Positions 8,621-17,143 are shown, counted from the first letter of the stretch. The stretch: DNA of 38,413 nucleotides from JACNKV01 sp964645915 (GCA_964645915.1 CAZYDH010000015.1:1-38413), one strand, 5' to 3'. The notes: generated by a model not told the origin, from the sequence alone. A program made the numbers and translations.

Positions 8621-9123
8621 GCTTGTGTTTTAATTTGATATTTATGAATTATTGACTTGTCCGGGCAGTGATTAAACAAAAAAGACACTTTTTGATTAAT
8701 CAGCGGGACCACTACATCTGAAGCAATTTCGTTAAAGGGTTCTAAAACAAATTTTCGATAAGGTAATTCAGGATGTGGAATGACCAACTCTGATGTTTCA
8801 ATCACAGAATTTTCAAACATTAAGATGTCGATATCAATGGTTCGGGGTTCATTCTTTATTCGATCAGAAGGTCTTCCGAACATAGTTTCTATTTTTTGAA
8901 TGGTATCCAAAAGTTGAAAGGGTGTAAAAATTGTTTTTAGACTAATGACTGTGTTTAAGAATAATGGTTGATCGGTCTTTAGCAAAGGGGGTGTTTCATA
9001 ATATGAAGCACTCTTTACGTCATTTATTTCCGAATAAGTTTCCAAAGCAGATATGGCTCCAGCGATATTGGCTTCACGATCTCCAAGGTTTGATCCTAAT
9101 GAAAGAAAAACAAACTCAGACAT
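8617..9123 (-). CDS. folK: 6-hydroxymethyl-7,8-dihydropterin pyrophosphokinase (HPPK)
   Basis: A 168-aa HPPK, which transfers pyrophosphate from ATP to hydroxymethyldihydropterin in folate synthesis. Diagnostic motifs are LSLGSNLGDREANI at the N-terminus, YYETPP, an EMFGR-like ETMFGRPSD segment, and PRTIDIDILMF with the Mg-binding aspartates. PHPELPYRKFVLEP follows. It overlaps folB by 8 nt upstream and the kinase by 4 nt downstream (ATGA). folP is not in the window. Confidence 0.96.
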   Translation of the reverse strand: MSEFVFLSLGSNLGDREANIAGAISALETYSEINDVKSASYYETPPLLKTDQPLFLNTVISLKTIFTPFQLLDTIQKIETMFGRPSDRIKNEPRTIDIDILMFENSVIETSELVIPHPELPYRKFVLEPFNEIASDVVVPLINQKVSFLFNHCPDKSIIHKYQIKTQA

Positions 9124-9484
9124 AATCTGCTTTTGATCGAGTGATTTCTACTTCTACGGTATCCAATATTCCATGAACGGGTGCATGGGGTTTACGAACC
9201 CGAACGATGACCTTTGCCAAATCATATTTATTTAATAGTAATTTTGCAATCGAGTCAGCAAGAGCTTCGATTAAATAAAATTTATTCGTTTTTGTACACT
9301 CTTCAACTGTTCGGAAGATCGCTTCATAATCTAATGTGTTTTGAAGATCATCTGTTCTTCCCGCTTTTTTCAAAGGGCGAAATAGTTCCAGATCTACTTC
9401 AAATTTGCCACCGAGGTCCTTTTCTGAGTCGATCAAACCATGATAACCATAGAAGACCATATTCTTTAGTCGTATTACATCCAT
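9116..9484 (-). CDS. folB: Dihydroneopterin aldolase
   Basis: A 122-aa dihydroneopterin aldolase, the enzyme before FolK in folate synthesis. It has FYGYHGLIDSEK at the N-terminus (the catalytic-site region), a DYEAIF segment, LIEALADSIA with the substrate-anchoring Glu, and the RKPHAPVHG motif. Length is standard. First gene of the densely packed minus-strand run. No strong Shine-Dalgarno is visible before the ATG. A TTGACT 18 nt upstream of a TAAATT (minus strand, within 9485-9525) could be its promoter, but weakly. Confidence 0.94.
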   Translation of the reverse strand: MDVIRLKNMVFYGYHGLIDSEKDLGGKFEVDLELFRPLKKAGRTDDLQNTLDYEAIFRTVEECTKTNKFYLIEALADSIAKLLLNKYDLAKVIVRVRKPHAPVHGILDTVEVEITRSKADYV

Positions 9485-9532
9485 AGGTATAAAATTTACT
9501 TAGGACGTTTAAGTTGAGTCAATAACTCGTTC

Positions 9533-9560
9533 ATTCAAATTTGAATAACCTTGATTATTC
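9533..9560. repeat. Overlapping palindromes between CPBP and folB genes
   Basis: ATTCAAATTTGAAT at 9533-9546 is a perfect 14-bp palindrome. It overlaps a second dyad, GAATAA (9543-9548) with TTATTC (9555-9560). It lies just after the CPBP stop and upstream of folB on the minus strand. It could be an operator for the fol operon or a weak terminator; neither role is shown. Confidence 0.35.
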
Positions 9561-9561
9561 T

Positions 9562-10269
9562 TTAAGTAAAGGTCTGAGTCACTAATATCAAATCATAAAC
9601 TGCATGTGCACAAGCAGTTATTCCAAAACCGCGTGCTGTATATAAACCACCTAAAAACAGTCCTGCCATAAATCGTATTAAGAACAAAGATATTGTGGGT
9701 GGTTCTCCAAATACTCCGATAAAATGAAATAAAGAAAAAAGAATAGCAGCACCGACAATGGCACCTATTCTTTGAAGCGTGATTTTCCATTGAAAGATAA
9801 AACTAAGAACCGACATCAATCCGGTTATCAATATAACTCTGAAAACAAATTCTTCATAGATCCCTGCACCAATCGACAAAACAACTTGTTGAATAAGAAT
9901 CCGACTTTGGGGGTTCATAAAAAATGCAAGCTGACCAAATTGCATAAAATAGTATAATAACCAAGCCCATACAATGCTTTCAATCAACATGAAGATAAAG
10001 TAATTACCATGTATTTTTATGTGTCCCCATGATTTCTTTTGTATAAAGTAAATAAATAAAAATCCCGCCAGAAATAAGAGACCAAATCCATAAAGTCCAA
10101 ATGAACCAAAAATCTCTAATGCTTGCCGCATGAGGACATCTGCAGCATTCCGTATGTTAGGTAAATCCTTTGTTGAGATCAACATTAAACCAATTTCATA
10201 CAGTCCGACGAGAGGTAGAGAAAAGATCAGACTGTACAATGGTGTTCGCGTCGATTGGAAGTAATTCAA
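9562..10269 (-). CDS. CPBP family intramembrane glutamic endopeptidase
   Basis: A 235-aa polytopic membrane protein with the CPBP/Rce1-like (Abi) protease signature. This comprises EExxxR as YEEFVFR (E139, E140, R144), FxxxH as FSLFHFIG (H182) and a final HxxxD as HAVYD (H222, D226), each in a hydrophobic helix. Several other hydrophobic helices are evident (about 14-32, 60-76, 90-108). Rce1-type members cleave prenylated proteins and bacterial members have varied or unknown substrates. It is separate from the folB run by 77 nt and follows the VOC gene on the same strand by 163 nt. Confidence 0.9.
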   Translation of the reverse strand: MNYFQSTRTPLYSLIFSLPLVGLYEIGLMLISTKDLPNIRNAADVLMRQALEIFGSFGLYGFGLLFLAGFLFIYFIQKKSWGHIKIHGNYFIFMLIESIVWAWLLYYFMQFGQLAFFMNPQSRILIQQVVLSIGAGIYEEFVFRVILITGLMSVLSFIFQWKITLQRIGAIVGAAILFSLFHFIGVFGEPPTISLFLIRFMAGLFLGGLYTARGFGITACAHAVYDLILVTQTFT

Positions 10270-10432
10270 TTTTATTCCTGATTAAATCATTAATAAGATC
10301 AATCGTGTTTCAAATGGGAACCCACTTTTTTTGCCGATTTGTTTAAGAATAATATAGAATTTATAACCATCAATATTTCTGTTAGGACTGACCTTTGTTT
10401 ATATGTTTATTATTTAGTTTAGCAGTTGGATT

Positions 10433-10855
10433 TTATTCTTTTACATTCCCTTTTTCATCAAGCTCAAGGAAGGGATTGAATACAATCTCCCATAAATTCC
10501 CATCCAAGTCTGATACGTAACTACTATATCCACCCCAAAACACTTTTTGTGGATTCTTTATAATTTCAACTCCTTTTTCTCTTAATTTATCAATCTTTTG
10601 GTCAACCTCTTTTTCAGATCTGGTATTGTATGCTAATGTAAAACCTTTAAATCCCTTTCCGTCAGAATTCACAGTTGCGTCTTCAGCTAATTCATTCTTG
10701 TTGTAAAGGGCAAGTTGAATACCGTTTAACGTAAAAAATGAAATATATTTATTACTTGATTCTGATTTTTTCCATCCAAATTTTGATTCATAATATTCAG
10801 TTGATTTCTTTAAATCCGAAACTCCTAAAGTAATTATTGTTAATCGTTGTTCCAT
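10433..10855 (-). CDS. VOC family (glyoxalase/bleomycin-resistance fold) protein
   Basis: A 140-aa vicinal-oxygen-chelate protein. It starts TIITLGVSDLKKSTEYYESKFGW, the typical first beta-alpha-beta unit. It contains IQLALYNK in the middle and ends YVSDLDGNLWEIVFNPF, where the Asp/Glu positions match the metal-binding C-terminal module. The metal-ligand set is incomplete compared with glyoxalase I, so the reaction is unknown. It is transcribed divergently from selD across 117 nt. Confidence 0.9.
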   Translation of the reverse strand: MEQRLTIITLGVSDLKKSTEYYESKFGWKKSESSNKYISFFTLNGIQLALYNKNELAEDATVNSDGKGFKGFTLAYNTRSEKEVDQKIDKLREKGVEIIKNPQKVFWGGYSSYVSDLDGNLWEIVFNPFLELDEKGNVKE

Positions 10856-10972
10856 TTCTTTTTCAACTTCCTGCTAAAATAATCTATAGATAATTTACAT
10901 TGATATTTAATCCTTGTTAATAAATATTTAGTCATTCAATGATTTTTTTCTCATTAAATTCAGTTTATTCTT

Positions 10973-12031
10973 ATGATTGCAAAAGACAAAATTAGGCTAA
11001 CTACTTTAAGTCACGGTTCCGGCTGAGCGTGTAAAATTGGTCCTGAAGACCTGGCTCAAGTTCTGAGTCCGCTTACCCTACCCAAGGATGAACGAGTACT
11101 CGTCGGTTTCAATGGAAATGACGACGCTGCCGTCGTACGCCTTGACGATAAGAAACTTTTAATTCAGACCGTAGATTTTTTCACTCCGGTTGTTGATGAT
11201 CCATTCGCATTCGGACAGATTTCAGCTGCCAATTCCCTTTCGGATATATATGCCATGGGAGCTACACCCATTTTTGCGCTCAACATTGTCGGCTTTCCTA
11301 TTCAAACATTACCCAAAGAAATGCTGACAACGATTCTTCAAGGCGGAATAGAAAAAGCCAGTGAAGCCGGAATATCAATAGTAGGTGGTCACAGCATTGA
11401 TGACCCCGAACCTAAATACGGTTTAGTGGTTACAGGTGAATGTTATGAAGATGATTTGATCCTAAATCAAAACGCTCGTATCGGTGATGTCCTTCTTTTG
11501 ACTAAACCATTAGGAACCGGCATCATTGCAACAGCAATTAAAAAAGATAAAGCAACGGCTGAATGGATCAATGCAGCGATTAACTCAATGAAAGAATTAA
11601 ATAAAATAGCTGCTGAAGTCATGCGTGACTATAATATCCGTGCAGCGACTGATGTAACCGGTTTTGGATTATTGGGACACTTGGCGGAAATGTGTAGAGC
11701 TAGTCAAGTTTCCGCTGAGATTCAATTCAGTAAGCTTCCTTTCCTCCCCGGAGTGAAAACGTTAGCCGAGAATAATATTATACCGGGTGGAACAAAACGG
11801 AATTTGAAATTCGCGTCCCAATTCACAAAATTTCATCCCACCATTGATTACACAAAACAATGTATGGTTGCTGATGCACAAACTTCAGGGGGAATTTTAG
11901 TTGCTTGTCCTCCTGACAAAGTAGAACAGTATGTTAAGAAGTTCAACTCTCTCTCACCATTTGAAGCCACACCTTTTGGTCGTATTACTAAACAAAATGA
12001 AACGCTGATATCTGTTACCAGTGATTCATAA
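10973..12031 (+). CDS. selD: Selenide,water dikinase (SelD), selenocysteine-containing
   Basis: Makes selenophosphate from selenide and ATP for Sec-tRNA synthesis. The complete frame runs from ATG at 10973 through an in-frame TGA at 11024-11026 and gives 352 aa. The context SHGSG-Sec-ACKIG is the catalytic motif of SelD, with Sec18 replacing the active Cys (Cys17 in E. coli) and Lys21 conserved. Downstream are GNDDAAVV, ISAANSLSDIYAMGA, VGGHSIDDPEP and TSGGILVA, all SelD signatures, so this is read-through and not a broken gene. A finder that treats TGA as stop would report only 11255-12031. No Shine-Dalgarno is evident, and a TAA sits a few codons upstream. First gene of a five-gene plus-strand cluster. 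Confidence 0.95.
11027..11070 (+). promoter_or_regulatory. Candidate bacterial SECIS for selD
   Basis: GGCTCA (11053-11058) and TGAGTC (11064-11069) form a 6-bp stem with one wobble pair and an AGTTC loop. The loop G at 11060 lies 33 nt after the UGA, inside the spacing generally accepted for bacterial SECIS. A nearer, shorter stem (GGTC/GACC, 11039-11051) is possible but lacks G at the start of its loop. Folding was done by eye. Confidence 0.5.
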
Positions 12032-12040
12032 AATCTGTTT

Positions 12041-12907
12041 ATGGGTTCCACTTTAAATCAGAACCTTCACGATACTTACGGCAACGTAAATCTCCATGAG
12101 AAAATTGGAAATTTAATTCGCCGTTACTCTTCCAATAAAACCAACATTTATTCTCAAGCACTAGAAAATTTATCAATTAGTAAACCCATTAACGTTTTAG
12201 ACATAGGATGTGGGTTTGGTCAATTCTCCGGAGTTTTATGCCGAAATATTTATCCAAATTCTTCAATGACCGGAATCGATTTACTTGATAGTAATCAACT
12301 ACCTTTTTTAAAACAAGTTGATCACCCGAAAGTTGATAGTCATTTTATTAATAGTTCAGCTGATATTATTAAAGATCTGAATGATAATTCCTATGACCTG
12401 GTTCTTTCGGGTTTTTCATTATATTTTTTTATTGAGCTATTACCGGAAATCACTCGTATTTTAAAGCCGGATGGTACATTTATTGCGATTACTCATTCTT
12501 CATTATCGTTGACTGAGTTATTAGATGATATCCGTTATGCTATGGATAGCTCTATACTTCTATCCCCCACAGATCTTGAGTTGGACCTTACATTGACAAA
12601 ATTTAATGCTGAAAATGGAGTAGAAATTCTTTCGTCATATTTTAAAATAATTGAATCGATGGAGTATGAGAACGAATTAATATTCCATCAACCTCATTTT
12701 GAAGACTGTATCAAATATGTCGATTTTAAATTAAAAACCATCTCTCATAATTCTAAATATCATCAAAGATTTGAAGAATCTGACTTTATAAAACGCTTAT
12801 TAGATTCTATTCAAAATAAAATTAATTCCAATGGAAAGTACACTCTCACAAAAAATGATGCTATTTTTCAATGTCGTAAACCGATAACACAAGGAAGTTT
12901 GTCATGA
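12041..12907 (+). CDS. Class I SAM-dependent methyltransferase
   Basis: A 288-aa methyltransferase with motif I VLDIGCGFG at residues 52-60, an acidic motif II in MTGIDLLDS, and the post-motif segment DLVLSGFSLYFF...ITRILKPDGTFIAITHSS. The C-terminal third is not recognisable. It begins 10 nt after selD and overlaps the next gene by 4 nt (ATGA), so it is in the same transcript. Substrate is unknown. A role in methylating selenium or a metalloid species, given selD upstream and an ArsP-type exporter downstream, is only an inference. Confidence 0.85.
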   Translation: MGSTLNQNLHDTYGNVNLHEKIGNLIRRYSSNKTNIYSQALENLSISKPINVLDIGCGFGQFSGVLCRNIYPNSSMTGIDLLDSNQLPFLKQVDHPKVDSHFINSSADIIKDLNDNSYDLVLSGFSLYFFIELLPEITRILKPDGTFIAITHSSLSLTELLDDIRYAMDSSILLSPTDLELDLTLTKFNAENGVEILSSYFKIIESMEYENELIFHQPHFEDCIKYVDFKLKTISHNSKYHQRFEESDFIKRLLDSIQNKINSNGKYTLTKNDAIFQCRKPITQGSLS

Positions 12908-13908
12908 AAAGACAACGTTTATTCTGTCCAAATTGTTCTGAAAAGATCGTAGAAAAACTTGTAGATAGTCGCAAACGGGACTATTGCCCTAAATGCGATT
13001 TGGTATTTTATAATAATCCGTTACCGGTAGCATCATCTGTAGTTGTGAATGATGATAGAGAGGTATTACTTGTTTTAAGAAAAAACGAACCTCGCGCAGG
13101 GATGTGGGGACTTCCTTCAGGATTTGCAGAAACTCATGAAACGGTTGAAGAAGCAGCACTCCGAGAATTAGAGGAAGAAACCGGAATTATAGGTAAAACT
13201 ATTCGATTATTAGATACAAAGTCACATTATAATGATTTTTACGGAGATCTGATCTGGGTGACATTTGAAGTGAAATATGTTTCAGGAACCATGCAGGCTG
13301 GAGATGACGCCGCAGATGTTAAGTACTTTCCACTTCATCAATTACCCGAGATAGCGTTTTCTCCAAATTATCGTGCCATTCACCGATATAAAAATCGCTA
13401 TCGTGATCTTTGGGCTATGCAGGATTCCTTCCATCGTTTGGAAGGTGGAAGCCGCCAACCCAAAGGTGAAATGCCCTCCGATTCTCTTTTTCACATCATC
13501 AATAAAGATGCTGATATCATTACTGAAAACTGGGTTGCAGAAGTACAAACACATATTTCTACTCCTCATTATGCAACAAAATCCTATGATGAAATTTATG
13601 AAAAAGCACATAAAGTCATCTCCCAATTTGGTCAATGGATCATTCATCCTGAGAAAGAAATGATTGAAATTTGGCAATATTTCAAAAAGATTGGTGGTGA
13701 GCGCCGTGGAGAAGGCTACCGTTTATCCGAGGTAATTTCCGCTCTCAGTCTAACAAGAAAACATATTTTCGCTCACGTATTTGCTCAAGGCGGAATTTGG
13801 CATAAACCCTTGGAAATGTATCAAGCGATGGAATTTATGTCACGTGTAAATTTATTTTTTGATCGCGCAACCTATTATATATCTAAAGGATTTGAGGAAA
13901 ATAAATGA
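12904..13908 (+). CDS. Zinc ribbon-Nudix hydrolase fused to an RsbRD-like domain
   Basis: A 334-aa fusion. Residues 8-31 form a zinc ribbon (C8, C11, C28, C31). A Nudix domain follows with an intact box from G73 to I95 (GFAETHE...RELEEETGI), so it should hydrolyse a nucleoside diphosphate linked to another moiety. The NudC-like ribbon hints at NAD-type substrates. About residues 195-330 form a helical bundle resembling the RsbRD N-terminal/RsbT-co-antagonist domain (ITENWVAEVQ, GERRGEGYRLSEVISALSLTRKHIF), a sensor-type module. It overlaps the methyltransferase by 4 nt and the permease by 4 nt. The combination suggests regulated nucleotide hydrolysis; the trigger is unknown. Confidence 0.85.
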   Translation: MKRQRLFCPNCSEKIVEKLVDSRKRDYCPKCDLVFYNNPLPVASSVVVNDDREVLLVLRKNEPRAGMWGLPSGFAETHETVEEAALRELEEETGIIGKTIRLLDTKSHYNDFYGDLIWVTFEVKYVSGTMQAGDDAADVKYFPLHQLPEIAFSPNYRAIHRYKNRYRDLWAMQDSFHRLEGGSRQPKGEMPSDSLFHIINKDADIITENWVAEVQTHISTPHYATKSYDEIYEKAHKVISQFGQWIIHPEKEMIEIWQYFKKIGGERRGEGYRLSEVISALSLTRKHIFAHVFAQGGIWHKPLEMYQAMEFMSRVNLFFDRATYYISKGFEENK

Positions 13909-14957
13909 TGTATGAATTTATACTTGCCGGATTTGCATCTCTAGTTGATTATATTGCCTTACATGTATTAACCTGTCTCATACCTGCTTTTCTTATCGCC
14001 GGAGGAATGGTAGCATTCATCAACAGGGAAGCCGTGATCTTACATCTCGGTCATCAAGCAAATTTATTTAAAGCATTTACCTTCTCGGCAATTGGTGGTT
14101 CGATCCTTGCTGCGTGTTCTTGCACAGCCATCCCAGTTGCCAGTGGCCTATTTTACAGTGGTGCAGGAATTGGAGTTGCTTTCATTCTGCTCTGGTCCAT
14201 TCCTGCGGTAAATGTCCTTGCAGTTTTCTATACGGGCAGTATTTTGGGTATTTCAATGGTCATAGCACGGATTGTATCCGTTGTGTTTATGGCCTATATA
14301 ATTGGATTCTTAATGCATATTATTTTTCATCGAAAGAGAAAGGATTTGACACCCTCTCAACCCTCTACCGAGAAACACTCAATCATAGGTTTTCATGAAT
14401 TAATCGTTCTCCTTTTATTGTTGTTCTCTCTTATTGCGCCTAACCTTCTTCTTCAAAATGGAACCTATGGAGAAAAATCAATACTTTGGGGAGTAATCAC
14501 TTTGATCACATGGTTCTATGCAGCGAGAAACATTGCCATTGATAAATTAAAACAAGCCCTTAAGGAAACCTGGTGGTTCGTACGCATAATCTTCCCTCTT
14601 TTACTTCTGGGGGTCTTCTTAGTAGGAATTATTGGAGATATTTTGCCAGAAAATTGGGTAAGTGATTGGGTAGGCAATAACAATTTATCATCCGTCTTTT
14701 TAGCTTCAGTTACCGGTGCACTCACATACTTTGCCACTTTAACGGAAGCCCCCTTCATAGATACATTTATGTCACTAGGAATGGCTAAAGGTCCTGCTCT
14801 CACACTTTTACTAACCGGGCCCGCTTTAAGTCTTCCAAATTGGTTAGCTATTGCTAAAGTATTCGGTTGGAAACAATCAGTTATCTATGTGATAATTGTA
14901 ATTCTGTTGGGAACAATCACCGGATGGATATACGGAAATCTCCCCTTAATTAATTAA
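13905..14957 (+). CDS. ArsP/DUF318 family permease
   Basis: A 350-aa membrane protein with about 8-10 hydrophobic helices, in the permease family that includes ArsP (COG0701 type). Key signs are the AACSCTAIPVASGLF segment, with the cysteine pair in a helix, and a second half-repeat with LTEAPFIDTFMSLGMAKGPALTLLLTGPALSLPN. ArsP of Campylobacter exports trivalent organoarsenicals; other members are uncharacterised. GAGG at 13894-13897 supports the ATG at 13905, whose first bases overlap the Nudix stop. A CxxC thioredoxin-like gene follows, a frequent pairing in anaerobes. Cargo is not predictable from sequence. Confidence 0.87.
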   Translation: MMYEFILAGFASLVDYIALHVLTCLIPAFLIAGGMVAFINREAVILHLGHQANLFKAFTFSAIGGSILAACSCTAIPVASGLFYSGAGIGVAFILLWSIPAVNVLAVFYTGSILGISMVIARIVSVVFMAYIIGFLMHIIFHRKRKDLTPSQPSTEKHSIIGFHELIVLLLLLFSLIAPNLLLQNGTYGEKSILWGVITLITWFYAARNIAIDKLKQALKETWWFVRIIFPLLLLGVFLVGIIGDILPENWVSDWVGNNNLSSVFLASVTGALTYFATLTEAPFIDTFMSLGMAKGPALTLLLTGPALSLPNWLAIAKVFGWKQSVIYVIIVILLGTITGWIYGNLPLIN

Positions 14958-14977
14958 AGAATAACGAAAGGATAAAC

Positions 14978-15217
14978 ATGAAAATACAAGTTGCGGGACC
15001 AGGCTGTATGCGATGCGAAGAAACACTAAAAAACGTGATTAATGCTTGTGCGGAATTGGATTTCGCTGCTGAGATCGAGCCAATTCATGACGTAGCAACA
15101 TTTTCAAAAATGGGTGTGATGATAACTCCTGCCGTAATAATTGATGGAAAAATAGTTAAATCTGGTGTGATTCCTTCAATTGCTGAATTAAAATCCATTA
15201 TCCAAAATAATCTTTGA
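14978..15217 (+). CDS. Small thioredoxin-like redox-active disulfide protein
   Basis: A 79-aa thioredoxin-fold protein of the redox-active-disulfide type found beside DUF318 permeases. The active site GPGCMRC gives a CxxC at Cys10-Cys13. The later ITPAVIIDGKIV holds the cis-Pro position, and IAELKSII is the last helix. No signal peptide, so it is cytoplasmic. It lies 20 nt after the permease and is the last gene of the selD cluster. It probably delivers or reduces the thiol-reactive cargo of the permease, or senses it; this is inferred from gene pairing. Confidence 0.88.
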   Translation: MKIQVAGPGCMRCEETLKNVINACAELDFAAEIEPIHDVATFSKMGVMITPAVIIDGKIVKSGVIPSIAELKSIIQNNL

Positions 15218-15637
15218 TCACATAAACTATATTTATTTTCCGAGTTATTTCGCCGGCGATTTCATTTACATTATATCTTAAATTGAAGTATCTTATAAAA
15301 ACTGTATTAAATATTACAGTTTTTATAGATCGTTAAGAATAATCCTTGCAATCTTTTTTTCAATTACATAATATTAAATAGTAGATATGATGGTCTTCTA
15401 ATCAACTTATTGGCTCGAAAATTGTGGAAAAGGAATACACAAAGTTATACTTACTCTACTTTGATTTGTGTTTGATCTTCACCCAAACATCTATCCTCTC
15501 ACCACTCGATAAAAATTAATAGATTATAATATTTAATAAATAGGTGAAGCATTACATGAAAAAAATTACTTAGCCGCCATCATGAACTGCTCCTACAACC
15601 CACACATATTTTCAATCACCAAACATAAAGGTCTATT
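15218..15637. other. 420-nt non-coding interval between the selD and kor operons
   Basis: No credible gene is seen on either strand. The interval holds a long AT-rich hairpin (15293-15328), a TCGCCGGCGA palindrome (15250-15259), and a TATAAT at 15525-15530 that could be a -10 box for kor although no good -35 is 16-18 nt upstream. A five-codon ATG frame (15555-15572) is too short to support. The last 110 nt would be the kor leader; AAAGG at 15627-15631 is the korD ribosome-binding site. Confidence 0.6.
15293..15328 (+). terminator. Long AT-rich hairpin, probable terminator of the selD cluster
   Basis: ATAAAAACTGTA (15295-15306) and TACAGTTTTTAT (15315-15326) pair perfectly over 12 bp. One more A-T and one G-T pair extend the stem outward; the loop is TTAAATAT. 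The symmetric A and T runs make it bidirectional in principle. No T-run follows the stem, so the terminator role is likely but not certain. Confidence 0.5.
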
Positions 15638-15928
15638 ATGGCTTATTGGCGCACTCCACTTGATATAAACAAAATGGAAGTCCCTTCCGGGGATATTCAT
15701 ATCAATATTGAACAATGCAAAGGCTGCAATTTTTGTGTTGAATATTGTCCTCGCAGTGTTCTCGAGATGTCCAAGGAATTCAATCGAAAAGGTTATCATT
15801 ATCCTGATATTTTAAAACAGGGAGCTTGCGTTAATTGTAACCTTTGTGAAATGATCTGTCCTGAGTTTTCTATCTTTGTTTCCGTTGGAGAAACTCGAAA
15901 TCCGAATGTTGAAGAAGTAATTAAATAA
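15638..15928 (+). CDS. korD: 2-oxoacid:ferredoxin oxidoreductase, ferredoxin (delta) subunit
   Basis: A 96-aa two-cluster ferredoxin subunit. Cysteines 27, 30, 33, 37 (CKGCNFCVEYCP) and 64, 67, 70, 74 (CVNCNLCEMICP) bind two [4Fe-4S] clusters that carry electrons from the catalytic KorAB to external acceptors. The order delta-alpha-beta-gamma with the next three genes is the usual four-subunit KOR/VOR arrangement. AAAGG 6 nt before the ATG supports the start. Confidence 0.92.
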   Translation: MAYWRTPLDINKMEVPSGDIHINIEQCKGCNFCVEYCPRSVLEMSKEFNRKGYHYPDILKQGACVNCNLCEMICPEFSIFVSVGETRNPNVEEVIK

Positions 15929-15982
15929 TAATCTTAAGGTTCCCAAAATGTATACAGTTACAATTTTTCGAAAGGAAGTTTT

Positions 15983-17143
15983 ATGAAAGCTGATCCAATC
16001 GGTGTAGCCACCGGAAATCATTACATCGACGGCGACCATGCCTGTGCTGAAGGAGCTGTAGCTGCCGGATGCAGGTTCCTTGCCGGTTACCCAATTACTC
16101 CCTCTACCGAAGTTGCAGAACGGGTCGCAGAACGGTTCCCAAAAGTTGGCGGACAGTTTATTCAAATGGAAGATGAACTAGCCTCTATGGCGGCAGTAGC
16201 TGGAGCTGCTTGGACGGGAGTCAAAGCCATGACCGTTACATCCGGTCCTGGATTTTCATTGATGATGGAAAATTTAGGTCTTGCAACCATGATGGAAGTT
16301 CCCTGTGTTCTTGTGAATGTTCAACGAGGGGGTCCTTCAACCGGTCTTCCCACGTTAACCGGTCAGGGGGATATGATGCAAGCTCGTTGGGGTTCGCATG
16401 GAGATTATGAATTAATCTCTCTCTGCCCAAATTCTCCACAGGAATGCTTTGATCTGACGATCACTGCTTTTAACTTATCTGAAAAGTATCGTGTACCGGT
16501 TTTGTTTATGATGGATGAATGCGTCGGACATATGACCGAAAAAGTAGTGATTCCCGAGGCAGATGAAATTGAAGTTGTTCCACGTAATTTTTATAAAGGA
16601 AAAAAAGAAGATTACCGACCATATCAATTTCTCGGAGACGGATCTGTTGCTCCAATGGTGAAAGCAGGTGACGGATACAATATTCATGTTACCGGATTAA
16701 CCCATGATGAAAGAGGATATCCGATCATTAATGCAGAAGCACAAGATAAAAATGTGCGTCATCTCGTTGATAAGATCTTATTGAATGAAGAAAAAATACG
16801 AATTATTGAAGAGGATCAAGTTGAAGATGCTGATGTGGTCGTAATCTCATACGGGATCACGTCTCGCGTAGCCTTAAAAGCTGTACAGGATGCGCGTGCA
16901 AAAGGAATTAAAGTTGGAACCATGAGACTGATTACAGTTTGGCCTTTCCCAGAAAAACGTATCCACGAATTACGAGACCGAGTAAAAGCATTTGTTGTTC
17001 CTGAGATAAATCTTGGACAAATATATTACGAAGTCGAACGTTGCGTTAATGGAAAAGCAAAAACGACATTGGTCCCCCATGCCGGTGGATGGGTTCATGA
17101 TCCTAATGATATTTTAAAAGCGATCGAGGAAGGTGTAAAATGA
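15983..17143 (+). CDS. korA: 2-oxoacid:ferredoxin oxidoreductase, alpha subunit (KorA/VorB type)
   Basis: A 386-aa subunit carrying the pyrimidine-binding part of the thiamine-diphosphate site, with domain order I then II. GCRFLAGYPITPSTEVAE and QMEDELASMAAVAGAAW are the diagnostic motifs. GPGFSLMMENLGLA and NVQRGGPSTGLPT follow, and a transketolase-C-like domain begins near VVVISYG (about residue 288). It acts with KorB to oxidise, or in reverse carboxylate, a 2-oxoacid with CoA. Homology alone does not separate 2-oxoglutarate from branched-chain substrates; gltA and mdh nearby favour 2-oxoglutarate. AAAGGAAG precedes the start; it overlaps korB by 4 nt. Confidence 0.92.
   Translation: MKADPIGVATGNHYIDGDHACAEGAVAAGCRFLAGYPITPSTEVAERVAERFPKVGGQFIQMEDELASMAAVAGAAWTGVKAMTVTSGPGFSLMMENLGLATMMEVPCVLVNVQRGGPSTGLPTLTGQGDMMQARWGSHGDYELISLCPNSPQECFDLTITAFNLSEKYRVPVLFMMDECVGHMTEKVVIPEADEIEVVPRNFYKGKKEDYRPYQFLGDGSVAPMVKAGDGYNIHVTGLTHDERGYPIINAEAQDKNVRHLVDKILLNEEKIRIIEEDQVEDADVVVISYGITSRVALKAVQDARAKGIKVGTMRLITVWPFPEKRIHELRDRVKAFVVPEINLGQIYYEVERCVNGKAKTTLVPHAGGWVHDPNDILKAIEEGVK

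Noticed and set aside
11039..11051. GGTC/GACC hairpin as the selD SECIS
   Set aside because: Only 4 bp and the loop lacks G in its first two positions; the stem at 11053-11069 fits better.
11255..12031. SelD starting at 11255 (258 aa)
   Set aside because: It would lack the catalytic N-terminus, which is present in frame upstream of and around the TGA at 11024.
15555..15572. Five-codon leader peptide upstream of kor
   Set aside because: Too short, with no regulatory codons or attenuator structure after it.
15582..15668. 28-codon frame overlapping the korD start
   Set aside because: No ribosome-binding site and no recognisable composition; it runs into korD in another frame.
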